NCBI GenBank assembly: GCA_029263945.1
Contig: JARIDM010000061.1
Location: 1-18,190 of the forward strand
Reading direction: 5' to 3'
DNA length: 18,190 bases
DNA from: Sporosarcina sp.
Lineage (GTDB): Bacteria; Bacillota; Bacilli; Bacillales_A; Planococcaceae
Shown here piece after piece: positions 1 through 6,731 of the stretch; position 1 is the first letter of the stretch, and every line of letters starts with the position of its first letter. The translations under genes and the position numbers were made by a program. The notes under the pieces were generated by a model that did no database searches, was not told the DNA's origin, and worked only from the letters and a program-made list of their open reading frames with translations.

Positions 1-1447
1 CCATTTCCTGTACCTCTTGGATATTTCGCATTTTATTATCCCAACATTTTTGGCTTAAATCGACTGGATACTGTTCTGGATTCAACGATCTTTTATGTTC
101 ATCCCATAGTAGCTCTAAGTTTTCATGTGCATAGTCACGCATCGCGTTTAAGCTTGGATTTTCATAAATCACTTCCCCAGCTTCAATCACTTTTACATGT
201 AAGTTCTTTGCTTCAAAGTTTGTGACAAACTTCGAAATAAATGTGTGCACGGGGTGGAACATTTTCAATCTTTTCTCAGCTGTCGGATCTTCATCATGCA
301 TCGTAATATAGTCGCCTTCAGCTTTACCATTTTCTTTGTCGATAATACGATATAGCTTTTTCTGTCCAGGCGTCGTTACTTTCTCAGTAGTTGACGAAAT
401 CTTAATCGTATCTTCCATTTGACCTTCATCATTTTCAATTGAAGCGATTTTATAAACTGCGCCCAGTGCTGGCTGATCATAAGCTGTAATGAGTTTCGTA
501 CCAATTCCCCAAACGTCCACTTTTGCACCTTGTGCTTTTAAATTCAATATCTTATATTCATCGAGGTCATTTGATGCAACAATTTTTACATCATGAAAGC
601 CTGCTTCATCTAGCATGCGGCGTGCTTCTTTAGACAAGAATGCAATATCACCACTGTCGAGACGAATGCCGAAAAAGTTAATTTTATCTCCGAGTTCTTT
701 TGCCACTTGGATTGCTGTTGGCACACCGATTTTAAGCGTGTTGTATGTATCTACAAGAAACACACAATCTTTATGACGCTTTGCATAAGAGTGGAATGCT
801 TCATACTCACTTTTATACGCTTGGACGAGTGAATGTGCGTGTGTACCAGAAACAGGAATACCAAAACGTTTTCCTGCACGGACATTACTCGTGGCCTCTA
901 CCCCACCAATAATTGTCGCACGCGCTCCCCAAATAGCCGCATCCATTTCATGCGCACGTCTCGTTCCAAATTCCATGACAATTTCATCTTTTGCCACTTG
1001 TTTAATACGACTCGCTTTCGTCGCAATTAGCGTTTGATAATTAACAATGTTCAACAACGCAGATTCAACAAGTTGCGCCTCTACTAAAGGAGCCTCTACG
1101 CGAATAATTGGTTCATTCGCAAATACAAGTTCTCCCTCAATCATCGAATAAACATCGCCTGTAAAACGAAGATCCTTTAAAAAGGCGAGAAAGTCATCTT
1201 TGTAATGAAGTTCTTCCTTTAAATACGCAAGATCACTTTCGCTTAGCTTAAACTCTTTTAAATAGTCCAAAATACGCTCTAACCCTGCAAAAACCGCATA
1301 ACCATTCCCAAAAGGTAAACTTCTAAAAAACAATTCAAATACGGCCTTTTTTTCGTGTATGCCATCTGCCCAATAGGACTCGGCCATATTTATTTGGTAT
1401 AAATCTGTATGTAAAGCTGTACTATCATCTGCATATTTAGAACTCAT
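1..1447 (-). CDS. pncB: Nicotinate phosphoribosyltransferase, 3' end cut off
   Basis: The enzyme joins nicotinate to PRPP with ATP hydrolysis, giving nicotinate mononucleotide in the Preiss-Handler NAD salvage route; it is cytosolic. The visible 482 residues begin MSSKYADDSTALHTDLYQINM, the usual N-terminus of the roughly 490-residue Bacillus-type enzyme (YueK of B. subtilis), so only a few residues are missing beyond base 1. Internal marks are FGTRRAHEMDAA, the GTHAHS segment that carries the histidine phosphorylated in this family, and FFGIRLDSGD near the phosphoribosyl pocket. The ATG at 1447 is preceded by AAGAAGGCGG. A nadE-type gene is a common downstream neighbour but lies outside the window. 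No terminator separates it from the SMR genes upstream, so read-through is possible. Confidence 0.95.
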   Translation of the reverse strand, partial: MSSKYADDSTALHTDLYQINMAESYWADGIHEKKAVFELFFRSLPFGNGYAVFAGLERILDYLKEFKLSESDLAYLKEELHYKDDFLAFLKDLRFTGDVYSMIEGELVFANEPIIRVEAPLVEAQLVESALLNIVNYQTLIATKASRIKQVAKDEIVMEFGTRRAHEMDAAIWGARATIIGGVEATSNVRAGKRFGIPVSGTHAHSLVQAYKSEYEAFHSYAKRHKDCVFLVDTYNTLKIGVPTAIQVAKELGDKINFFGIRLDSGDIAFLSKEARRMLDEAGFHDVKIVASNDLDEYKILNLKAQGAKVDVWGIGTKLITAYDQPALGAVYKIASIENDEGQMEDTIKISSTTEKVTTPGQKKLYRIIDKENGKAEGDYITMHDEDPTAEKRLKMFHPVHTFISKFVTNFEAKNLHVKVIEAGEVIYENPSLNAMRDYAHENLELLWDEHKRSLNPEQYPVDLSQKCWDNKMRNIQEVQEM

Positions 1448-1482
1448 TTTTCCGCCTTCTTCCCGATTACTTAGATATAAAT

Positions 1483-1513
1483 AGTATACACGATTCTACA
1501 ATCTTTGACGCAA
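1483..1513 (-). promoter_or_regulatory. Possible promoter of pncB
   Basis: On the minus strand a good -10 hexamer TATACT (1483-1488) lies 36 bp upstream of the pncB ATG. The only -35-like hexamer is TTGCGT (1508-1513), with a long 19-bp spacer. The -10 is convincing; the -35 is weak. Confidence 0.3.
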
Positions 1514-1532
1514 TTCGAGCCTTCCCGGTACC

Positions 1533-1847
1533 CTAAGTAAAGACTTTCAACCCTACAGCACCTGAAATGATAAACGTCAAAAACATCATTCGCTTCCAGC
1601 TAGCCGACTCATTAAAAAAGAATACGCCAACCAAAACTGCCCCAACCGCACCTAAGCCTGTCCATATTGCATACGCGGTCCCCATCGGAATTTCTCTCAT
1701 CGCAAGCGCTAAAAAAATAAAACCAAACGAAAAAGACGCAATCAGCAATAGAAGCCGCCCAATCGATATCTTTCGTATAAACACATTAATCGACAACACG
1801 CCAAAAATCTCTCCGAAACTTGCAATGATAAGATAAAACCAAGCCAC
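1533..1847 (-). CDS. ykkD: SMR efflux subunit, YkkD-like
   Basis: Small multidrug resistance (SMR) membrane protein that probably works with the adjacent YkkC-like protein as a paired proton-coupled exporter. The B. subtilis YkkCD pair has been linked to guanidinium and cationic drug export. The sequence MAWFYLIIASFGEIFG, the segment EIPMGTAYAIWTGLGAVG and the end SGAVGLKVF match YkkD closely. Four hydrophobic segments fill about 104 residues, and the membrane glutamate needed for coupling is Glu13. I chose the GTG at 1847 because AAGGGGG (1855-1861) sits 7 nt before it and the protein then has normal SMR length; an ATG at 1886 would add 13 odd residues and overlap the upstream gene. It is 13 bp after the ykkC-like stop, so the two are surely cotranscribed. 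Confidence 0.9.
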   Translation of the reverse strand: MAWFYLIIASFGEIFGVLSINVFIRKISIGRLLLLIASFSFGFIFLALAMREIPMGTAYAIWTGLGAVGAVLVGVFFFNESASWKRMMFLTFIISGAVGLKVFT

Positions 1848-1860
1848 AAGCACACCCCCT

Positions 1861-2190
1861 TCACGCGAACTCTTCATCACTTTCATCTGATGTCATCTTA
1901 ATCCCCACAACACCTACGATGATCAAGCCAATAAAAAACAAATTTACAAACGAAAAAGGCGCATCAAAAACAAGGACATCAATGAGTACAATCGCCGCTG
2001 CACCCGATCCAGTAAATACTGCATAAACAGTGCCTGCTGGTATTTTCTCGCAAGCTTTGATAATAAAATAAAAACTAAATACAATCATGATAATCGTCCC
2101 TGTCCATTCTAAAAGAGATTCAGAATAACGTAAGCCAATCACCCAAAATACTTCTACAATTGCCGCAAAGAGAACGTAAAGCCATGCCAT
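1861..2190 (-). CDS. ykkC: SMR efflux subunit, YkkC-like
   Basis: First gene of the SMR pair. The 109-residue protein has four predicted membrane segments, Glu13 in the first (MAWLYVLFAAIVEVFWVIG), the SMR signature KIPAGTVYAVFTGSGAA, and a short acidic tail (DESDEEFA) like that of B. subtilis YkkC. AAAGGGGGG lies 6 nt before the ATG. Partnership with the next gene follows from the pairing typical of this subfamily and the 13-bp gap. The substrate (guanidinium or quaternary cations) cannot be fixed from sequence. The roughly 95 bp between this start and the upstream terminator contain no guanidine-I riboswitch, and I see no convincing promoter. Confidence 0.9.
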   Translation of the reverse strand: MAWLYVLFAAIVEVFWVIGLRYSESLLEWTGTIIMIVFSFYFIIKACEKIPAGTVYAVFTGSGAAAIVLIDVLVFDAPFSFVNLFFIGLIIVGVVGIKMTSDESDEEFA

Positions 2191-2286
2191 ATAAATCCCC
2201 CCTTTGAAAACTTCTTCTATTAGCTTATCAGATTTACATGTTGTTATCGTTTAAGCGCTCATTAAGGTTGGCAGATTTTTCACGAG

Positions 2287-2326
2287 AAAAAACAACCGTT
2301 CCTCTATTTTGGAGTCGCGGCTGTTT
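2287..2326 (-). terminator. Intrinsic terminator of the nucleotidyltransferase gene
   Basis: On the minus strand AACAGCCG (2318-2325) pairs with CGGTTGTT (2291-2298, one G-U pair), an inner CTC/GAG pair closes the loop, and six Ts follow (2287-2292). It lies 16 bp after the stop of the 2342-3178 gene and isolates the SMR pair. Confidence 0.75.
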
Positions 2327-2341
2327 CAAGTTCTGTACCCT

Positions 2342-3178
2342 TTACATAATTTGATTCACAATTTCTTCCATCCATTCGACGCGCTCGTCTAAGCCTACTC
2401 GCTTACACAAGGATTGATGAACTTTTTTAAATTCAGGTACGATTTCATGCACAACATTCATAATTTCTTCCAAATCTCGACCACAGTTCCACTGTCCAAG
2501 TGCAGCCAACTGCCACGTTTGTAATTTGCTTCGATTTCCTTCGATTTTTGCCCAATCCCCAAATGCATTCGGCTGAACACCAGCTTCCATATACCAAGCC
2601 GTTGTCATTAAGAATCGTAAATTATCCAAACAGTGAAGCGCATAGTAAAACTCACCTCGCATGGCCCGGCGATACGTCTCATGAAGGTTCGAAAAAAATT
2701 TCGTCCGCCAAAAGGCGACATCTTCATATGTGGGCTCAAAAGTAAGCTGTTGAGACTTTGACACAACATCTTCTAACATTTCGCTCGTATCGAATAGCAC
2801 TTCAATTTTACTCATGTTAATAGAAGGCAATACATCTTTTAATTGATAATAAAATGTATCTACTTTAACAAAATGATCATAATGAGCTGTACAGTAATTT
2901 GAATAAGGTACATCTTCATAAAACAAGACATTGCCCCACTTCTTACAGCGCTCTTTCTTTTTCAATCGATAATTTTCAAACTCTTCTTCTGCAACAATAA
3001 TACGTAAATCTATATCTGAGTATAAGTCCGTCTCGTGACTTCCAATCGACCCGCCGTAGAATACTGCGATGACAAATGGATCTTCAGACAAGTCTTCTTC
3101 AATTGCCTTCTTGATCATTGCACGTTGTGTTGGAATTTCAGCATCTCTTTGTATGTGTTTTAATTGATAGTCCGCCAT
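2342..3178 (-). CDS. Nucleotidyltransferase-fold protein (antibiotic adenylyltransferase-like)
   Basis: The 278-residue protein carries the polymerase-beta/ANT fold motif near its N-terminus: GGS at 42-44, then D55-I-D57, the two metal-binding aspartates, in the spacing seen in streptomycin and lincosamide adenylyltransferases. The remainder (roughly 160-278) looks helical, with WRTKFFSNLHETYRRAMRGEFYYALHCLD resembling the helical C-terminal domains of those enzymes. It would transfer AMP from ATP to a small hydroxylated substrate, but the substrate is unknown and many chromosomal homologues have no shown resistance role. It is a single gene, divergent from the lipid kinase and closed by its own terminator. 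The ATG at 3178 has AAGGGG 10 nt upstream. Confidence 0.7.
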   Translation of the reverse strand: MADYQLKHIQRDAEIPTQRAMIKKAIEEDLSEDPFVIAVFYGGSIGSHETDLYSDIDLRIIVAEEEFENYRLKKKERCKKWGNVLFYEDVPYSNYCTAHYDHFVKVDTFYYQLKDVLPSINMSKIEVLFDTSEMLEDVVSKSQQLTFEPTYEDVAFWRTKFFSNLHETYRRAMRGEFYYALHCLDNLRFLMTTAWYMEAGVQPNAFGDWAKIEGNRSKLQTWQLAALGQWNCGRDLEEIMNVVHEIVPEFKKVHQSLCKRVGLDERVEWMEEIVNQIM

Positions 3179-3276
3179 ATCATACCATCCCCTTACGCTT
3201 CTAGTAATCAGATGAAATTTATCATATAATCATACCTTATTTAACAGAAAATTGTTACACTATTTGATAGGAGTCA

Positions 3277-3302
3277 ATTTCATAATAACCTTCCTATGAA
3301 AT
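3277..3302. repeat. AT-rich inverted repeat between divergent genes
   Basis: ATTTCATA (3277-3284) and TATGAAAT (3295-3302) form a perfect 8-bp dyad with a 10-nt loop, in the 185-bp gap between the divergent nucleotidyltransferase and lipid kinase genes. No T-tract follows on either strand, so it is not a terminator. It could be an operator or chance in AT-rich DNA. Confidence 0.35.
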
Positions 3303-3352
3303 CGATTGAATAAGAAGCTCATTCTTTTTTATCTCAAAAGAGGAATAGAAAC

Positions 3353-3358
3353 GAGGTG
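3353..3358 (+). promoter_or_regulatory. Ribosome binding site deciding the lipid kinase start
   Basis: GAGGTG matches the 16S anti-Shine-Dalgarno sequence and is the only such site near this gene. It is 5 nt before an ATC codon (3364) and 11 nt before an ATT (3370), but 29 nt before the first conventional start, TTG at 3388. It therefore points to initiation at a rare start codon. Confidence 0.6.
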
Positions 3359-3363
3359 CGATC

Positions 3364-4263
3364 ATCTATATTTTTGTTGTAAATTCATTGGCTGGTGACG
3401 GAAAACCACTAGCAGCTTGGTTAAAAATCGAAGCATTTTTGCTAAAAGATGGCACCCCGTACCGCTCTATAAATAGTCATTCCATCGCGGAAACAAATCT
3501 TTTTATTGAGCAACAACTCCGCTCACACAGCGTTAAAGCTGTCGCGATTGTCGGAGGCGATGGCACCAGTAACTCTGTTATTCAACAACTTGCCAATACG
3601 TCCATACCGATTGCAATTTTTCCTGCTGGTTCTGGAAATGACACAGCCCGAATGTTTAACTTAACACATGACCCTAAACAGTTTGTACAACAGTTAAAAA
3701 TCGGCAAACTGACAACGATAGACTTACTTAAGCTGAATCATCGCTTTGGGATTACCATTGCGGGCATAGGCATAGAATCTGCAATCGGCGAGCGCATAGA
3801 AAAAGCATTTTATAAGCCCTTTCTTAATAGTATTAAGCTTGGTTCATTAACCTATGTCATTGCTGCCTTAGTCACCGCCTTCACTTTTAAGTCCTTCAGC
3901 GGACAAATGATCATTGACGGAAGCGTAAAACCTTTAAAAGGAACCTGGCTAATTGCTTGCGGGAATACAAGATCATACGGCGGTGGATTAACAATCTGTC
4001 CCCAAGCATTGTCTAATGATGGCCTCTTAAACGTCACAGTTTTCCATGATTTAAAAAGATCCAAAGCAATCATTCGTATATTCCCTGCACTTTTGCGCGG
4101 TAAACCCATTGCTAAACAAGGGATATCTTATCAAATGGGCAAAGAGATTTTCATCGAAACGAATCGTTTCATCCCTGCAGTTGTCGACGGGGAAACCGTT
4201 AACGATGCACCGTTCCATATTCAAGTACAAGAATGTGCATTAAATTTAGTGCTTACAACCTGA
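3364..4263 (+). CDS. Diacylglycerol-kinase-family lipid kinase, probable ATC/ATT start
   Basis: Cytosolic lipid kinase of the DagK/YtlR/BmrU group, which phosphorylates diacylglycerol or a related lipid with ATP. Numbering from the ATC at 3364, GGDGT (residues 64-68) is the nucleotide-binding loop and PAGSGNDTAR (87-96) the second family motif; DGE near the C-terminus (VVDGETV) is also typical. The first strand IYIFVVNSLAGDGK corresponds to the conserved IVNPxAGxGK start of the family. Only the LAGDGK part remains if translation begins at the first conventional start, TTG 3388, which also lacks a ribosome site. An in-frame TAG at 3346 excludes a longer form. So the start is ATC 3361/3364 or ATT 3370, or there is an assembly error. 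The 3' end overlaps the facing ogt gene by 18 bp. Confidence 0.85.
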   Translation: MYIFVVNSLAGDGKPLAAWLKIEAFLLKDGTPYRSINSHSIAETNLFIEQQLRSHSVKAVAIVGGDGTSNSVIQQLANTSIPIAIFPAGSGNDTARMFNLTHDPKQFVQQLKIGKLTTIDLLKLNHRFGITIAGIGIESAIGERIEKAFYKPFLNSIKLGSLTYVIAALVTAFTFKSFSGQMIIDGSVKPLKGTWLIACGNTRSYGGGLTICPQALSNDGLLNVTVFHDLKRSKAIIRIFPALLRGKPIAKQGISYQMGKEIFIETNRFIPAVVDGETVNDAPFHIQVQECALNLVLTT

Positions 4264-4776
4264 AGTAGACTCTTTTTCTAACGCAAGTAACTGTTTCTTT
4301 ACGCCTAGCCCTGCACGAAAACCACCGAGCGTTCCATTTTTCGCAATCACACGATGGCAAGGAACGACGAATAATACAGGATTCGAACCAATCGCACTTG
4401 CGACAGCACGTACTGATTTTGGTTTCCCAAGTCGTTCTGCAACTTCCGAATAGCTAATCGTTTGACCATAGTAGAGTTCCTGTAGAACTTGCCAAACCTG
4501 TTGTTGAAACGGTGTTCCGTAAAGATCACGCGCAACCGTAAATGAAGTACGTCGACCGTCAATGTAAGCCAAAACTTCCATCGTATAGGGAGCTAGTCGT
4601 TCTTCGTCTTCTATTAGTACATAAGTCGAAAGTTGTTTCCCCGCCCATGACTCAAGTTCTTCAAATGCCGCATTGGGAGAGCCAATATAGCAAATCCCTT
4701 TAGATGTTGCTGCGACATACATCGGCCATTCTTCATGTCTCAGTTGTGTCCAATAAAGGACTTGTTCATTTACCAT
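4246..4776 (-). CDS. ogt: Methylated-DNA--protein-cysteine S-methyltransferase
   Basis: Suicide DNA repair protein that takes methyl or larger alkyl groups from O6-alkylguanine onto its own cysteine. In 176 residues the active-site motif VVPCHRVIA is complete (Cys140), preceded by the DNA-binding helix with arginine finger (KSVRAVASAIGSNP, Arg123) and followed by LGGFRAG. The N-terminal half (1-85) is the usual poorly conserved domain. There is no Ada-type regulatory domain, so it is a stand-alone Ogt/AdaB type. AAGGAGGG lies 6 nt before the ATG at 4776. The stop lies inside the 3' end of the facing lipid kinase gene with no terminator for either, so their transcripts should overlap. Confidence 0.95.
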   Translation of the reverse strand: MVNEQVLYWTQLRHEEWPMYVAATSKGICYIGSPNAAFEELESWAGKQLSTYVLIEDEERLAPYTMEVLAYIDGRRTSFTVARDLYGTPFQQQVWQVLQELYYGQTISYSEVAERLGKPKSVRAVASAIGSNPVLFVVPCHRVIAKNGTLGGFRAGLGVKKQLLALEKESTSGCKH

Positions 4777-4912
4777 GCGTACCCTCCTTAAATGAGTGAA
4801 CTACTTCCCAAAAAGTCCATATTTGATTGGTATTCTAGCTTACGCTGACGAAATCTATCTCTACACAGTTTACCTTAATCACTGACTTACAAAAAGACTT
4901 AAGCGTATTTCA

Positions 4913-4941
4913 TTGCACATTCTTCCTCCCTAGATTAGAAT
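4913..4941 (+). promoter_or_regulatory. Sigma-A promoter of fetAB
   Basis: TTGCAC (4913-4918) and TAGAAT (4936-4941) are separated by exactly 17 bp, 33 bp upstream of the fetA start. The -10 lies within the palindrome at 4935-4949. Confidence 0.65.
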
Positions 4942-4949
4942 GATTCTAA
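4935..4949. promoter_or_regulatory. PerR/Fur-family operator overlapping the fetAB -10
   Basis: TTAGAATGATTCTAA is a perfect 7-1-7 palindrome. It matches the PerR box (TTATAATNATTATAA) at all but the two symmetric positions 4 and 12, and matches the Fur box (TGATAATNATTATCA) less well. Because it covers the -10 hexamer, a bound repressor would block RNA polymerase. The regulator is inferred; no perR or fur gene is in the window. Confidence 0.6.
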
Positions 4950-4974
4950 ACTAAGTATTTTAAAGGAGAACAAC

Positions 4975-5712
4975 ATGACAACTACCTATCTACCTGCCCT
5001 ACATTTTAGGCATGTTAGTTATACCGTGAACAATCAATCCATCTTAAAAAACATTACAGGCTCATTTCCAGAAGGCAAAATCATCACACTCGTTGGCCCT
5101 TCAGGTGCTGGTAAAACCACTTTACTCAAACTCTGTAACGGCCTTATCTCTCCAACTGCCGGAGAAATTTATATACAAGATAAAACCGTATCCGCCTATG
5201 AACCTGTTCAATTACGAAGAGATATTGGCATTGTCCTTCAAAGTACTCCGATGATTAAAGGGACTGTTTTCCAAAACTTGGCGCTACCTCTAGAACTCCA
5301 AGGGAAACGACTACATAAAGAAGCGGCCTATGACATTTTGGAAGATGTAGGTTTAGAAAAAGATTTTCTTGAGAGAGAGACAGATAGTTTATCTGGGGGA
5401 CAACGTCAAAAAGTCTCCATTGCACGCACGCTCCTAAATCACTCTAAGATTTTATTACTCGATGAAATCACTTCCGCTTTGGACCGAACATCGTTGCATG
5501 AGATCGAACAACTCATCATTAAGATTAATCAAAAGTATGGCACAACGATTATTTGGATTACACACAACCTAGAACAAGCCATCGCAATCGGCGACTATAC
5601 CTGGGTATTAATAGATGGCCAACTAATCGAGACAGGTGAAAGTAGCTTACTGGTTTCCCCAACCAATCCATCTGTGAAAAGATTTGTAGAGGGAGGCGTA
5701 GTAACCCCATGA
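4975..5712 (+). CDS. fetA: Iron export ABC transporter ATPase, FetA-like
   Basis: ATP-binding subunit of the FetAB (E. coli YbbL/YbbM; B. subtilis YjkB/YjkA) transporter, which in E. coli has been tied to iron efflux and resistance to peroxide stress. The 245-residue protein has all ABC elements: Walker A GPSGAGKTT (41-49), Q-loop Gln89, signature LSGGQ (139-143), Walker B ILLLDE (159-164) and switch His197. It has no membrane segment. AAAGGAG precedes the ATG at 4975. Its last bases overlap the permease start as ATGA (5709-5712), implying translational coupling. The assignment rests mainly on the UPF0014-type permease partner, since ATPases alone are hard to tell apart. The promoter carries a PerR-like operator. 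Confidence 0.85.
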   Translation: MTTTYLPALHFRHVSYTVNNQSILKNITGSFPEGKIITLVGPSGAGKTTLLKLCNGLISPTAGEIYIQDKTVSAYEPVQLRRDIGIVLQSTPMIKGTVFQNLALPLELQGKRLHKEAAYDILEDVGLEKDFLERETDSLSGGQRQKVSIARTLLNHSKILLLDEITSALDRTSLHEIEQLIIKINQKYGTTIIWITHNLEQAIAIGDYTWVLIDGQLIETGESSLLVSPTNPSVKRFVEGGVVTP

Positions 5713-6464
5713 CTTATTTAACGTTATCAATTACGCTCATTTTTGTGCTAATCCCTCTTGTCCTTTCAAAGACTTTACATTTAGGCCTCGAAAAAGACAC
5801 GATTATCGCAACTGTTCGTTCAATTATTCAATTACTTGCGGTTGGTTATGTCTTGAAGTTTGTTTTTGATTCGGAAAATATGCTGTACATATTCCTTATG
5901 GTCGGTCTCATGATTTTCGCAGCAACGATGAACACCCGCAAAAAAGGGAAATCAATTAAAGGAATCACATGGAAAGTTGCGGCAACTTTAATTTTTGTTG
6001 AGGTGCTGACGCAAAGTATTTTATTAGGTTTTCAAATCATTCCATTCTCTGCACAATACGTAATTTCAATTAGTGGCATGGTGATCGGAAATTCTATGGT
6101 CTTATCGATTCTTTTCCTGAACCGTTTTACCGCTGAAATTGAGGCGCACCAAGAGGAAACGGAGCTTATTCTTTCCCTCGGGGGTACACCAAAACAAGCC
6201 ATTCACCAACAACTCATAAGCGCGATAAAAGCGAGCATGATTCCAACGATTGAAAGTCAAAAAACGATGGGATTGGTGCAACTTCCCGGGATGATGAGCG
6301 GACAAATTATCGCGGGTGCCGATCCGATGCAGGCTGTTCAATTTCAATTGCTCATTGTATTTTTACTACTCACAACCGCAGCAGTGACAAGTGTTTGTCT
6401 TGGTTTCCTATCCTATCCAAGTTTATTCAACCAACGGATGCAATTACTCAAGATAGAAAGTTGA
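5709..6464 (+). CDS. fetB: Iron export ABC transporter permease, FetB-like (UPF0014)
   Basis: Membrane subunit of FetAB. The 251 residues fit the UPF0014 family in length and show six to seven hydrophobic segments. Family marks include STVRS-like TVRSIIQLLAVGYVL, the SGMVIGNSM segment, LGGTPKQAI and the conserved stretch TMGLVQLPGMMSGQIIAGADP, followed by QLLIVFLLL. Such permeases move iron, and possibly other metals, outward using FetA. The start overlaps the fetA stop by 4 bp. No terminator follows: the stop codon lies inside a TTGACA hexamer just before the metI promoter, so transcripts may run into the SAM riboswitch leader. Confidence 0.9.
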   Translation: MTYLTLSITLIFVLIPLVLSKTLHLGLEKDTIIATVRSIIQLLAVGYVLKFVFDSENMLYIFLMVGLMIFAATMNTRKKGKSIKGITWKVAATLIFVEVLTQSILLGFQIIPFSAQYVISISGMVIGNSMVLSILFLNRFTAEIEAHQEETELILSLGGTPKQAIHQQLISAIKASMIPTIESQKTMGLVQLPGMMSGQIIAGADPMQAVQFQLLIVFLLLTTAAVTSVCLGFLSYPSLFNQRMQLLKIES

Positions 6465-6487
6465 CAATGCCCTTGTGCAAAAGTCAA
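6461..6487. repeat. Imperfect inverted repeat at fetB end / metI promoter
   Basis: Arms TTGAC (6461-6465) and GTCAA (6483-6487), with inner TGC/GCA pairs, surround the TTGTGC -35 hexamer of the metI promoter. It begins inside the fetB stop region. No T-tract follows, so it is not an ordinary terminator; an operator role is possible but unproven. Confidence 0.25.
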
Positions 6488-6501
6488 CTCTATGATAAAG
6501 T
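6474..6501 (+). promoter_or_regulatory. Probable promoter of the metI leader
   Basis: TTGTGC (6474-6479), a 16-bp spacer and TAAAGT (6496-6501) lie 37 bp before the riboswitch P1 stem. The other SAM riboswitch in this window has a TAAAGT at 38 bp before its P1, which supports both calls. Confidence 0.45.
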
Positions 6502-6538
6502 TTAAATAATCACTTTTTTCCAACAATTTAATAGCACA

Positions 6539-6645
6539 TTCTTATCAAGAGAGACGGAGGGATTGGCCCGAAGATGTCTCAGCAACCAGCCTACTTAGGC
6601 CGCGGTGCTAATTCCAATGGACAAAACTTGTCCAGAAGATAGGAA
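6539..6645 (+). ncRNA. SAM-I (S-box) riboswitch aptamer of metIC
   Basis: The conserved S-box blocks are present in order: AGAGAGACGGAGGGA, TTGGCCCGAAGA, TCTCAGCAACCAGCC, GGTGCTAATTCC, and the P4 hairpin GGACAAAACTTGTCC. P1 is closed by TTCTTATC (6539-6546) with GATAGGAA (6638-6645). SAM binding stabilises P1 and frees the terminator at 6666-6699. Without SAM, GGAAGA (6642-6647) can pair with TCTTCC (6674-6679) and disrupt that terminator. This gives methionine-starvation induction of metI-metC. Confidence 0.97.
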
Positions 6646-6665
6646 GATTGACTTCAATATTTTTT

Positions 6666-6699
6666 GAGGACCCTCTTCCATATAGAGGGTCCTCTTTTT
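6666..6699 (+). terminator. SAM riboswitch-controlled terminator before metI
   Basis: GAGGACCCTCT (6666-6676) and AGAGGGTCCTC (6684-6694) form a perfect 11-bp stem with a 7-nt loop, followed by five Ts. It lies between the aptamer and the metI ribosome site, as expected for transcription attenuation. Confidence 0.95.
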
Positions 6700-6731
6700 C
6701 ATTTGAATAAATACGAGAAAGGATGACATAC

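Noticed and set aside
1884..1886. ATG at 1886 as the ykkD start
   Set aside because: It would lie inside the upstream SMR gene and add 13 residues unlike the family; GTG 1847 has the ribosome site.
2191..2286. Guanidine-I (ykkC) riboswitch before the SMR pair
   Set aside because: None of the conserved ykkC aptamer blocks can be read in this short leader.
6461..6466. TTGACA as the -35 of the metI promoter
   Set aside because: No -10 hexamer lies 16-18 bp downstream; the nearest TATGAT is 24 bp away. TTGTGC/TAAAGT fits better.
6723..6725. ATG at 6723 as the metI start
   Set aside because: It overlaps the AAAGGA ribosome site; the ATG at 6732 has proper spacing and gives the usual length.
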